From CANJBX01 sp035556735 (GTDB taxonomy: Bacteria; Pseudomonadota; Alphaproteobacteria; Rhizobiales; Xanthobacteraceae), in NCBI GenBank assembly GCA_035556735.1, contig DATMFF010000015.1, forward strand, positions 1 through 64,000: 64,000 bases of DNA, in the 5' to 3' direction. Each line of letters begins with the position of its first letter. The first letter of the stretch is position 1. Of the stretch, positions 44,399 through 51,420 are shown in pieces. The notes under the pieces are model-generated. The model was not told where the DNA came from, made no database searches, and saw nothing but the letters and a program-made list of their open reading frames with translations. The position numbers and the translations under genes are program-made.

Positions 44399-45460
44399 AT
44401 GCGTCGCGGACTGATCTCCTGGTCGAAGACCGAACTGCCGGCGAGCGTGCTCGACGCGCGCGTCAAGCGCGCGCAGGCGGCGATGGGCGCGGCGGGCGTC
44501 GATGCGCTCGCGATCTACAGCGATCCGGCGCGCACCGCCGGCGCCTCCTGGCTCACCGGCTTCGTGCCCTACTGGAACCGCGGCGTCGTCGTGCTGCCGC
44601 GCGACGGCAACCCGATGCTGCTCACCGGCATGTCGAAGCGCGTGCACGGCTGGATCCAGAAGAACTCCCACCTCGAGGAGGTCGCCTACTCCACGAGCAT
44701 CGGCACCGACGTCGCCGCGCGCGTGTCCGCCCGCAAGGGCGCGGTCGTCGCCGTGCCCGACATCGGGTCCGTGCCGGGCGGCATCCTCGACGGCATCGCC
44801 GGCGACGGCGTCTCCGTCGTCGACGGCACGCAGCTGCTCGCCGGCCTGCGCACGGTGCCGGACCCGAGCGAGCTATCGTTCGCCTTCAAGGCCGCGACGC
44901 TCGCGCGCGTCGCGCTCGCGCGCGCCACCGCGATCGAGAGCGACGCCGCAACCCTGGTCGGGCTCGTCGACGGCGAGGCGCGCCGGCTCGGCGCCGAGGA
45001 GGTCTATGTCGCGCTCGCGCCCGATCTTGCCCGCGGCACGTCGCTGGTGCGGCTCGAAGGCACCGCCGCGCTCGGCACGAGTTTCGCGCTGCGGCTCTCG
45101 CTCGCCTACAAGGGCGTGTGGGTGCGCATGACGCGCACGCTCGCGCGCGATGAATCGGTCGCCGCCGAGATCGCCGCCGCCACCGAGCGCTTCGCCGCCA
45201 CGGTGGCGCTGCTGCCGCGCCTCGACGCGCTCGACGATCTTCCGTACTGGCTGGTCGAGGGCTGCCGCACGCTCATGCCGCTGCAGCCGCTCGCCGGCTC
45301 CATGCTGCCGGACCGGCTCGCGCTCGCGCCCGGCTCCTACGTCAGCGTGCAGGCGCGCATCGACACCACGCATGGGCCCGCATTGATCGGCGCGCCCGTG
45401 CTGCTCGGCCGCGACGGCGACACCGCGGCGCTGATGGCCTCGCCGCTGTTCGAGACGTGA
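44399..45460 (+). CDS. Divergent M24-like protein, probable partner of the upstream gene
   Basis: A 353-residue protein related to the M24/creatinase family. The N-terminal creatinase-like domain is recognisable (RVKRAQAAMGAAGVDALAIY, ASWLTGFVPYWNRGVVVLP). The C-terminal part keeps the shape of the fold (LAYKGVWVRMTRTL matches the DGY-TRT strand; LAPGSYVSVQARI matches LEPGM-EPG) but none of the metal or His active-site residues. It looks like a non-catalytic or substrate-shaping partner for the gene just upstream, perhaps as a heterodimer. That is inference. Confidence 0.75.
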   Translation: MRRGLISWSKTELPASVLDARVKRAQAAMGAAGVDALAIYSDPARTAGASWLTGFVPYWNRGVVVLPRDGNPMLLTGMSKRVHGWIQKNSHLEEVAYSTSIGTDVAARVSARKGAVVAVPDIGSVPGGILDGIAGDGVSVVDGTQLLAGLRTVPDPSELSFAFKAATLARVALARATAIESDAATLVGLVDGEARRLGAEEVYVALAPDLARGTSLVRLEGTAALGTSFALRLSLAYKGVWVRMTRTLARDESVAAEIAAATERFAATVALLPRLDALDDLPYWLVEGCRTLMPLQPLAGSMLPDRLALAPGSYVSVQARIDTTHGPALIGAPVLLGRDGDTAALMASPLFET

Positions 45461-45532
45461 TGAGTGCAGAACTCTGGCTTGTGAGTGCGCGATCCACGCA
45501 AGGCCAGCGGCGCCCGCCGCCGCAACCCCGCC

Positions 45533-46633
45533 CTACCCCTTGAGCCGCGGATAGGCCTCGAGCGGATTGTCGACGCAGATCCTGCGCACCAGCTCGCGCG
45601 AGAGCGTCGCCGGCAGCGCGTCGGTGCCCTCGAAGTGCCAGTGCGGATAGTCGGTCGAGAACAGCAGCACCTTGTCGGAGCCGATCTGCTCGATCACCTG
45701 ATCGAGCATCGCGGCCTGCGGCGGCGCGTCGATCGGCTGCACGGTGAAGCGCACGTGCTCGCGGATGATCTCGGCAGGCGGCCGCTTCACCCACGGCACC
45801 TCCGAACGCACGCCGCGCCAGGTCTTGTCGGCGCGCCACAGGAACGGCGGCAGCCAGGTGAAGCCGGATTCGGCGAACACGACCTTGAGGCCGGGAAACT
45901 TCGCGAACACGCCCTCCGACACGAGGCTCAGAAGCTGGCTCTCGAACGCGGAGGACTGCAGCACGTAGTCCTCGAGATAATACGAGCCCCAGCCGATCGA
46001 GGTCGGCGCATGGCGATAGAGGCTGCCGGCGTGCACGCCGACGGTGAGGCCATGCTTCTCGGCCGCCCGGTAGATCGGCCAGTAGAAGCGCCGCCCCAGC
46101 GGCCATTCGTTCATCGCCCACATCAGCACCTGCACGAAGCGCCTGTCGCCTGCGCGCCGTTCGATCTCCTCCACCGCGAGCTCGGGGCTCTCGCTCGGCA
46201 CCAGGATCGAGGCGCGCAGCCGCGGATCGCGGTCGAGCCATTCGCGCGTCAGCCACTCGTTGACCGCCGTGCAGAACGCCGCCGACATGTCCTCCGAGTG
46301 GAACGCCTGCGCCGCGTGCAGCACGTTGCAGATCGCAAAGCGCAGCCCGAAGCCGTCGAGCAGGTCGCGCTGGAGCCTGGCGAGGCTGCTGCCCGGCTTC
46401 TGGCCGGGCTCGCGCCAGTCCGCCCGCGCCGAGGGCGGCGCGTTGGGCGGGTAGCTCGTGAGATTGAGGCTGTGGCGCTCGATGCCGCGCTGCAGGATCT
46501 GCTCGCGCCAGTACTCGCTGAAATAGGGCAGCAGCACCTTCGTGTCGGGCACCGCCGGATGCACGTCGCAGTCGATGGGCGCGAGCCCCTGGAGGGCGGG
46601 CGCGTTCGATGCGTCGAGCGTTGAGGTACTCAT
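45533..46633 (-). CDS. Amidohydrolase 2 family protein, paralogue 1
   Basis: A 366-residue metal-dependent hydrolase from the ATG at 46633 (MSTSTLDASNAPALQGL). The metal motif appears as DCDVHPAV (D-x-H), with the barrel His in GLTVGVHAGS and the catalytic Asp in LLFSTDYPHWHF. It closely resembles the gene at 49892 in length and motif order. The family includes decarboxylases and lactonase-like enzymes of aromatic breakdown. It converges with the second M24-like gene. The substrate is unknown. Confidence 0.9.
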   Translation of the reverse strand: MSTSTLDASNAPALQGLAPIDCDVHPAVPDTKVLLPYFSEYWREQILQRGIERHSLNLTSYPPNAPPSARADWREPGQKPGSSLARLQRDLLDGFGLRFAICNVLHAAQAFHSEDMSAAFCTAVNEWLTREWLDRDPRLRASILVPSESPELAVEEIERRAGDRRFVQVLMWAMNEWPLGRRFYWPIYRAAEKHGLTVGVHAGSLYRHAPTSIGWGSYYLEDYVLQSSAFESQLLSLVSEGVFAKFPGLKVVFAESGFTWLPPFLWRADKTWRGVRSEVPWVKRPPAEIIREHVRFTVQPIDAPPQAAMLDQVIEQIGSDKVLLFSTDYPHWHFEGTDALPATLSRELVRRICVDNPLEAYPRLKG

Positions 46634-46860
46634 ACGGGCGTTCCCCTGGTCGTTGCGCGCGATATCGCGCCTGCGGCGCGCCAGCGTCAATATCCCCAAA
46701 CCACCCCGCATTGCCATCCCGCGACGCGAATCCGCAGGCCCGTCATGCGCGCGCCCCGCCGCACTGGCACGGCCGGCAGGCCTCCGTTATCGTCGCGGCC
46801 CGCTCCACGTTCCGCACTGCAGGGCGATCGCATATGGCATTGCGCCGTCAGCTCTCGAAC

Positions 46861-46961
46861 CCCCTCACCCGCCGCGCTGCGCGCGGCGACCTCTCCCAGG
46901 AATTTTGTCGCGGCGCCGAGCGAAGTCCGCGCCGCGACAACAGGATTTGGGGGAGAGGTGG
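46861..46961. repeat. Family A repeat, copy 4, with nested palindrome
   Basis: Begins CCCCTCACCCGCCG and has the usual CCTCTCCC and GGGAGAGG arms, but between the arms lies an inner palindrome of about 50 bases, TTGTCGCGGCG with CGCCGCGACAA (perfect 11-bp stem). It looks like one palindrome inserted into the loop of another. Confidence 0.85.
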
Positions 46962-47046
46962 GGTCCCGCCGTGTCGCACGCTCTATGGTCCGCCATGTCG
47001 CCCGCGATCTCATCCAACAATGGCACGCACCGCGTCGCCACTTGCT

Positions 47047-47105
47047 CACCTCTCCCCAGTGGGGAGAGGTCGGATTGCGCGTCAGCGCGATCCGGGTGAG
47101 GGGGG
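47047..47105. repeat. Family A repeat, copy 5
   Basis: CACCTCTCCCC-agt-GGGGAGAGGT, then a GCGCGT/CAGCGCG-type stem and GGGTGAGGGG. Same orientation as copy 3, 70 to 130 bases before the hydroxyacid dehydrogenase start. Confidence 0.85.
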
Positions 47106-47173
47106 TGCAGAACTGTCGATCATGTCGTGCCGCCGTCCCGCGAAACTTATTTAAGATAACCAGCAACGGTCCC

Positions 47174-48127
47174 ATGAAAGCCCTGCTCTACGCCACTCTC
47201 GCCAAGGCCGAGATTTCCGCCAAGCTCACCGCGGTGCTCGGGCCCGATCTCAAGATCGTCGACAGCGACGACGCGCTGGCCGCCGAGATCGCCGACGCCG
47301 ACGCGCTGTTCATCGGCGACATGCTCTACGTCGGCAAGGCTGCCGAGGCGGTGCGCACGCGCGCCAAGAAGCTCAGGTGGATGCAGGTGCTCACCGCCGG
47401 CTACGACAACGCCAAGAAGCTCGGCGTGCCGTCCGGCACGCAGGTGACCAACGTCGGCGACGCGCTCGCCCCCGCCGTGGGCCTGCACGCGGTCGCGCTG
47501 CTGCTCGCGCTGCAGCGGCAGGTTCCCGCGTTCATCGAGAACCAGAAGCGCGGCGCGTGGGACCGCGCGGCGGTCGCGCGCGCCAGCGTTCCGCTCGGCA
47601 CGACGTCGCTCGTCGTCGGCTTCGGCCACATCGGGCGCGAGATCGGGCGTATCCTGCGCGCGCTCGGCAGCCACGTGGTCGGCGTGTCGCGCAACCCGTC
47701 TCCCCACGAGAGCGCCGACGAGGTCGCGCCGATTTCGCAGCTTCACGCGCTGCTGCCGCGCGCCGACGCCATCATGATCGCGCTGCCGCTCGACCCCGCC
47801 ACCCACAAGCTGTTCGGCGCGCGCGAGTTCGCGCTGTGCAAGCGCAACGCGATCATCGTCAACATCGCACGCGGCGGCATCATCGATCCGGTCGCGCTGC
47901 GCGAGGCGCTGAACTCCGGCCAGATCGCGGGCGCCGGCCTCGACGTCACCGATCCCGAGCCGCTGCCGGCGGGCGATCCGCTCTGGCAGGCGCAGAACCT
48001 CATCATCACGCCGCATTGCGCCGGCGGCGCGGGCCGCGTCACCACCGACCGCATCGCCGCCGCCGCCGCGGACAACCTCGCGCGCTTTGCGCGCGGCGAA
48101 CCGCTGAGGAACGTCGTCTCGCTTTGA
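47174..48127 (+). CDS. D-2-hydroxyacid dehydrogenase family protein, copy 1
   Basis: A 317-residue NAD(P)-dependent dehydrogenase of the D-isomer 2-hydroxyacid family (glyoxylate, hydroxypyruvate or phosphoglycerate reductases). The cofactor loop is VVGFGHIGREIGRIL at about residue 150. The catalytic residues are visible as Arg in NIARGGIID, Glu in TDPEPLPAGDP and His in ITPHCAGG. No ACT or extra domain is present. It ends just before a compound palindrome that may stop transcription. Which 2-oxo acid it reduces is unknown. Confidence 0.93.
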   Translation: MKALLYATLAKAEISAKLTAVLGPDLKIVDSDDALAAEIADADALFIGDMLYVGKAAEAVRTRAKKLRWMQVLTAGYDNAKKLGVPSGTQVTNVGDALAPAVGLHAVALLLALQRQVPAFIENQKRGAWDRAAVARASVPLGTTSLVVGFGHIGREIGRILRALGSHVVGVSRNPSPHESADEVAPISQLHALLPRADAIMIALPLDPATHKLFGAREFALCKRNAIIVNIARGGIIDPVALREALNSGQIAGAGLDVTDPEPLPAGDPLWQAQNLIITPHCAGGAGRVTTDRIAAAAADNLARFARGEPLRNVVSL

Positions 48128-48133
48128 CGTACC

Positions 48134-48219
48134 GTCATGGCCGGGCTTGTCCCGGCCATCCACGTCTTTTTAGCCCAACGGCATAAGGCGTGGATGCCCG
48201 CGACGAGCGCGGGCATGAC
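48134..48219. repeat. Cloverleaf-like compound palindrome
   Basis: Two hairpins, GGCCGGG-cttg-TCCCGGCC type and GCCCGCG-acgag-CGCGGGC, stand on an outer stem that begins GTCATG and ends CATGAC, with an inner CCACG/CGTGG pair and a TTTTT run between. Its left hairpin resembles that at 30179 and its right one resembles the GIY-YIG repeats. Confidence 0.8.
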
Positions 48220-48258
48220 GGCGGATGGAACGGCACACGAACGCCAGAGGAAACGCCC

Positions 48259-49452
48259 ATGCGCATCAGCAAGATCGAGACGATGAAGGCCGACGCCGGC
48301 TGGCGCGACTTCTCCTTCCTCAAGCTCACGACCGACGAGGGCATCGTCGGCTGGTCCGAGTACAACGAGGACTTCGGCGCGGCCAACGCCACCAGCGATC
48401 TCGTGCGGCGCTTCGCCGACATCGTCGTCGGCATGGACCCGCGCGAGGTCGGCAAGGTGGTGACCTCGCTGCGCGCGATCACCCGCATGTCGATCGGCGG
48501 CGTCAACCATGAGGCCATCGCCGCCATCGAGAACGCCTGCCTCGACGTCAAGGCCAAGGCGCTCGGCGTGCCGGTCTATGCGCTGTTCGGCGGCCCGTTC
48601 CGCGACCGCATCAACCTCTATTGGTCGCACTGCGGCAGCTTCCGCGTCTGGCGCAAGGACTACTTCGAGGGCGAGCTCGGCATGAAGCCGATCCGCACGC
48701 TCGACGACGTCAAGCAGCTCGGCGCCGAGGTGAAGGCGAGCGGCTTCAAGGCGCTCAAGACCAATCCGCTGGCGCTGATGCCGGGCGATCCGCCGTTCAA
48801 TCCCGGCTTCCGCATGATGCCGAACTTCCTGTCGCGCCATCCCGACGCCAAGCTCATCCGCAACATCTGCGACGTGCTCGCCGCGTTCCGCGACGGCGCC
48901 GGCCCCGACATGGGCCTGCACATGGACCTCAACTTCAGCCAGCGCACGGAGGGCTTCATCCGCATCGCCAAGGCGGTGGAGGAGTTCAACCTCACCTGGC
49001 TCGAGTGCGACATCCATGATGCCGAGGCGCTGGCGCTGGTGCGCCGCTCGACCTCGACGCCGATCGCCTCGCTCGAGACCATCCACGGCCTGCAGGCATT
49101 CAAGCCGTTCCTCGCCAACTATTCCTGCGACGTCGCCATCGTCGACGTGCAGTGGAACGGCCTGTGGGAGTCCGTGCGCATCGCCGCCCTCGCCGACGCC
49201 TTCGAGGTCGACTGTGCGCCGCACAATTTCGCCGGCCATCTGTCGAGCCTGATCAGCGCGCATTTCTGCGCGTCGATCCCGAACTACCGCATCATGGAAT
49301 ACGACGTGGACGAGGTGCCGTGGCGCAACGAGCTGTTCACGCACCCGCCGGTGATCGAGAACGGCCAGCTCGTGCTCTCCGACCGTCCCGGCTGGGGCTC
49401 GGACGTGGTCGAGGAGGTTCTCAAGGCGCATCCGCCGCGCAAGAAGAAATAG
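48259..49452 (+). CDS. Mandelate racemase/muconate lactonising enzyme family protein
   Basis: A 397-residue enolase-superfamily enzyme. The N-terminal capping domain (MRISKIETMKADAGWRDFSF, IGGVNHEAIAAIENACLDVKAKALG) precedes the barrel with the KxK-like Lys in GFKALKTN, metal ligands in HMDLN, WLECDI and ASLETIHG, and a His in CAPHNFAGHLSS. Such proteins usually dehydrate sugar acids or racemise hydroxy acids. AGAGGAAA lies upstream of the ATG. Placement after a 2-hydroxyacid dehydrogenase suits acid catabolism, but the substrate is unknown. Confidence 0.92.
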   Translation: MRISKIETMKADAGWRDFSFLKLTTDEGIVGWSEYNEDFGAANATSDLVRRFADIVVGMDPREVGKVVTSLRAITRMSIGGVNHEAIAAIENACLDVKAKALGVPVYALFGGPFRDRINLYWSHCGSFRVWRKDYFEGELGMKPIRTLDDVKQLGAEVKASGFKALKTNPLALMPGDPPFNPGFRMMPNFLSRHPDAKLIRNICDVLAAFRDGAGPDMGLHMDLNFSQRTEGFIRIAKAVEEFNLTWLECDIHDAEALALVRRSTSTPIASLETIHGLQAFKPFLANYSCDVAIVDVQWNGLWESVRIAALADAFEVDCAPHNFAGHLSSLISAHFCASIPNYRIMEYDVDEVPWRNELFTHPPVIENGQLVLSDRPGWGSDVVEEVLKAHPPRKKK

Positions 49453-49457
49453 CGGTG

Positions 49458-49480
49458 GTCATGCCCGCGCAAGCGGGCAC
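49458..49480. repeat. Half-copy of the GIY-YIG-type repeat
   Basis: GTCATGCCCGC-gcaa-GCGGGCA, the inner hairpin of the repeats at 37302 and 54384, without the second hairpin. Confidence 0.75.
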
Positions 49481-49552
49481 CGGTAACCACCCACGCGGAA
49501 TTTGCGAGCCGGCCGCATTCGGCAACGCATCGTCGTCACCGACATCGCCACC

Positions 49553-49643
49553 GTCATTGCGAGGAGCGCAGCGACGAAGCAATCCAGGACCAGCGACTCA
49601 GCCTGGATTGCTTCGTCCGCTCTGCGGGCCTCCTCGCAATGAC
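49553..49643. repeat. 91-base palindrome (family D)
   Basis: GTCATTGCGAGGAGCGCAGC through GCAATCCAGG is answered by CCTGGATTGC through CCTCGCAATGAC, with a 13-base centre. The arms are nearly perfect complements; the right arm has small changes. One arm recurs at 20605. Confidence 0.9.
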
Positions 49644-49674
49644 GCTGTAGGCCCGCTTGGCACGCACCGTCCCT

Positions 49675-49697
49675 GTCATGCCTGCGGCAGCGGGCAT
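49675..49697. repeat. Second half-copy of the GIY-YIG-type repeat
   Basis: GTCATGCCTGC-ggca-GCGGGCAT followed by CCAGCAACCAC, close to the CCAGTAATCAC that follows this hairpin in the full copies. Confidence 0.65.
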
Positions 49698-49891
49698 CCA
49701 GCAACCACAAGCCTGCGATATCGACCGATATGCCCGTCCGATCCCATCCGCCGATCGCCCGGCCGTGACGCGCCGCCCACGTCGTTGTCACCGGCACGGC
49801 GCGCGGGATAGTATGCCGGCCGCGAACGGCGCAGCGGACCGCCCCCACCCCGCAATGCCCGCAACCGCGCCCACGTGAATCGGACGCCGCC

Positions 49892-50998
49892 ATGAACATT
49901 GCCATCCGCGAGCAGAAGGCCGAAGCGCAGGCGACGCGCCTCGCCGTCGTCGACTGCGACATCCATCCGACGATGCGCAGCCTGGCAGAGCTCCTGCCCT
50001 ACCTGCCCGAGCGCTGGCGCAAGCACACCACCACCTATTCCAATCACATGCGGCAGGCGCTCGCGGAGACGCTGGCCTATCCGCGCATGACGCCCGACGT
50101 CGCGCGCCGCGACGCCTGGCCGCCCAACGGCGCGCCGCCCGGCTCCGACCTCGACTTCATGCGCGAACAACATCTCGACCTCAACGGCGTCGAGTACGGC
50201 GTCCTCATCCCGCTGCGCAATGCCGGCGCGCAACGCAACCTCGACTACGGCGCGGCGCTCGCGCGCGCGGTCAACGACTGGCAGGTCGAGCACTGGCTCG
50301 ACAAGGAGCCGCGCCTGCGCGCCTCGCTGCTGGTCACGCCCGAGGACCCCGCCGCGGCGGTGAAGGAGATCGAGCGCTGCTCGGCCGACCGCCGCTTCGT
50401 GCAGGTGCTGCTGCCGCCGCGCATGGACGAGCCGGCCGGGCGCCGGCGTTACTGGCCGATCTACGAGGCCGCGGTGCGCGCCAACCTGCCGATCGGCATG
50501 CACGTCGGCGGCGTCGGCGGCCACCCCTGCACCGCCGGCTCCGGCGCCGCGTCCTATTATATCGAGGAGCACCACTCGCTCGTCCCGGCGATGCAGGCCG
50601 TCGTGGTCAGCATGGTGCTCGAAGGCGTGTTCGAGCACTTCCCCACCCTCAAGATGGCGCTGGTCGAAGGCAGCTTCGCCTGGGTGCCGGCGCTCTCGTG
50701 GCGGCTCGACACCCAGTGGCGGCGCATGAAGGACGAGGTCCCGCACCTTGCGAAGAAGCCGTCGGAGTACGTGCGCGAGCACTTCTGGTTCACCACCCAG
50801 CCGATCGAGGAGCCGCCGCAGCCGCAGCAGTTGTTCGACGTGATGAGCTGGATCGGCTGGGACCGGATCATGTTCTCCACCGACTATCCGCACTGGGACT
50901 TCGACGACCCGCGCTACGTCTTCAAGGGCAAGCTCGACGAGCGCCATCGCCGCATGATCTTCCGCGAGAACGCCAAGGCGTTGTACGGGTTGGAGTAA
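49892..50998 (+). CDS. Amidohydrolase 2 family protein, paralogue 2
   Basis: A 368-residue relative of the gene at 45533. It has the D-x-H metal motif in VVDCDIHPTMRSL, the barrel His in PIGMHVGGVGGHP and the catalytic Asp in IMFSTDYPHWDFDDP. Conserved blocks LDKEPRLRASLLV and GDRRFVQVL-like ADRRFVQVLLPP are shared with its paralogue. It begins a probable operon: Rieske protein, ABC permease and ATPase follow within short gaps. The reaction is unknown but likely on a carboxylated ring or related compound. Confidence 0.92.
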   Translation: MNIAIREQKAEAQATRLAVVDCDIHPTMRSLAELLPYLPERWRKHTTTYSNHMRQALAETLAYPRMTPDVARRDAWPPNGAPPGSDLDFMREQHLDLNGVEYGVLIPLRNAGAQRNLDYGAALARAVNDWQVEHWLDKEPRLRASLLVTPEDPAAAVKEIERCSADRRFVQVLLPPRMDEPAGRRRYWPIYEAAVRANLPIGMHVGGVGGHPCTAGSGAASYYIEEHHSLVPAMQAVVVSMVLEGVFEHFPTLKMALVEGSFAWVPALSWRLDTQWRRMKDEVPHLAKKPSEYVREHFWFTTQPIEEPPQPQQLFDVMSWIGWDRIMFSTDYPHWDFDDPRYVFKGKLDERHRRMIFRENAKALYGLE

Positions 50999-51001
50999 GC
51001 C

Positions 51002-51415
51002 ATGGCCCGCCATGTGGTCGCCACCGTCGGCGAGATCGCCCCCGGTGCCAGCAAGCTCGTCACGGTCAAAGGCCGCGAGATCAGCCTGTTCAACGTCAAG
51101 GGCGAATACTTCGCGCTCGCCAACAAGTGCCCGCACGAGGGCGCGTCGCTCTGCCGCGGCACGCTCGTCGGACTGGCGGAATCGGACGGTCCCGGCGACT
51201 ATCGCGTGACCCGCCAGGGCGAGTTCCTCAAGTGCCCCTGGCACGGCTGGGAGTTCGACGTGCGCACCGGCCAGTCCTGGTGCGACCCCGGCAACACCTA
51301 CGTGCGCCAGTTCGCGGTGTCGGTCGAGCCGGGCGGCGAGCTGCTCAAGGGTCCCTACGTGCTCGAGACGTTCCAGGTCGCGGTGGACGAGAACTACATC
51401 GTCGTCGAGATGTGA
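51002..51415 (+). CDS. Rieske [2Fe-2S] domain protein
   Basis: A 137-residue stand-alone Rieske protein. The cluster ligands are C43 and H45 in NKCPHEGASL and C78 and H81 in KCPWHGWEFD. It has no catalytic oxygenase domain, so it is a ferredoxin-like electron carrier or a subunit of an oxygenase encoded elsewhere. It starts three bases after the amidohydrolase stop and ends five bases before the ABC permease, so all three are surely co-transcribed. Confidence 0.95.
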   Translation: MARHVVATVGEIAPGASKLVTVKGREISLFNVKGEYFALANKCPHEGASLCRGTLVGLAESDGPGDYRVTRQGEFLKCPWHGWEFDVRTGQSWCDPGNTYVRQFAVSVEPGGELLKGPYVLETFQVAVDENYIVVEM

Positions 51416-51420
51416 GCCCG

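Larger units (their letters stand above)
46634..47173. other. 540-base gap with two family A palindromes
   Basis: The gap separates the divergent amidohydrolase and hydroxyacid dehydrogenase genes. It holds two palindromic repeats (46861-46961 and 47047-47105) and no convincing gene; open frames here are chance. Promoters for both flanking genes are expected but I could not pick them out. Confidence 0.6.
49453..49891. other. 439-base gap filled with dispersed repeats
   Basis: No gene is seen. The gap holds a GTCATGCCCGC-gcaa-GCGGGC hairpin (49458-49480), a 91-base palindrome (49553-49643) and another hairpin of the first type (49675-49697). The remaining 190 bases before the amidohydrolase probably hold its promoter, which I cannot place. 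Confidence 0.7.

Noticed and set aside
47047..47105. CRISPR repeat or intrinsic terminator
   Set aside because: The element is a dispersed palindrome also found at 3003, 4787, 4941 and 46861; there is no regular spacing, no spacers and no T-run.
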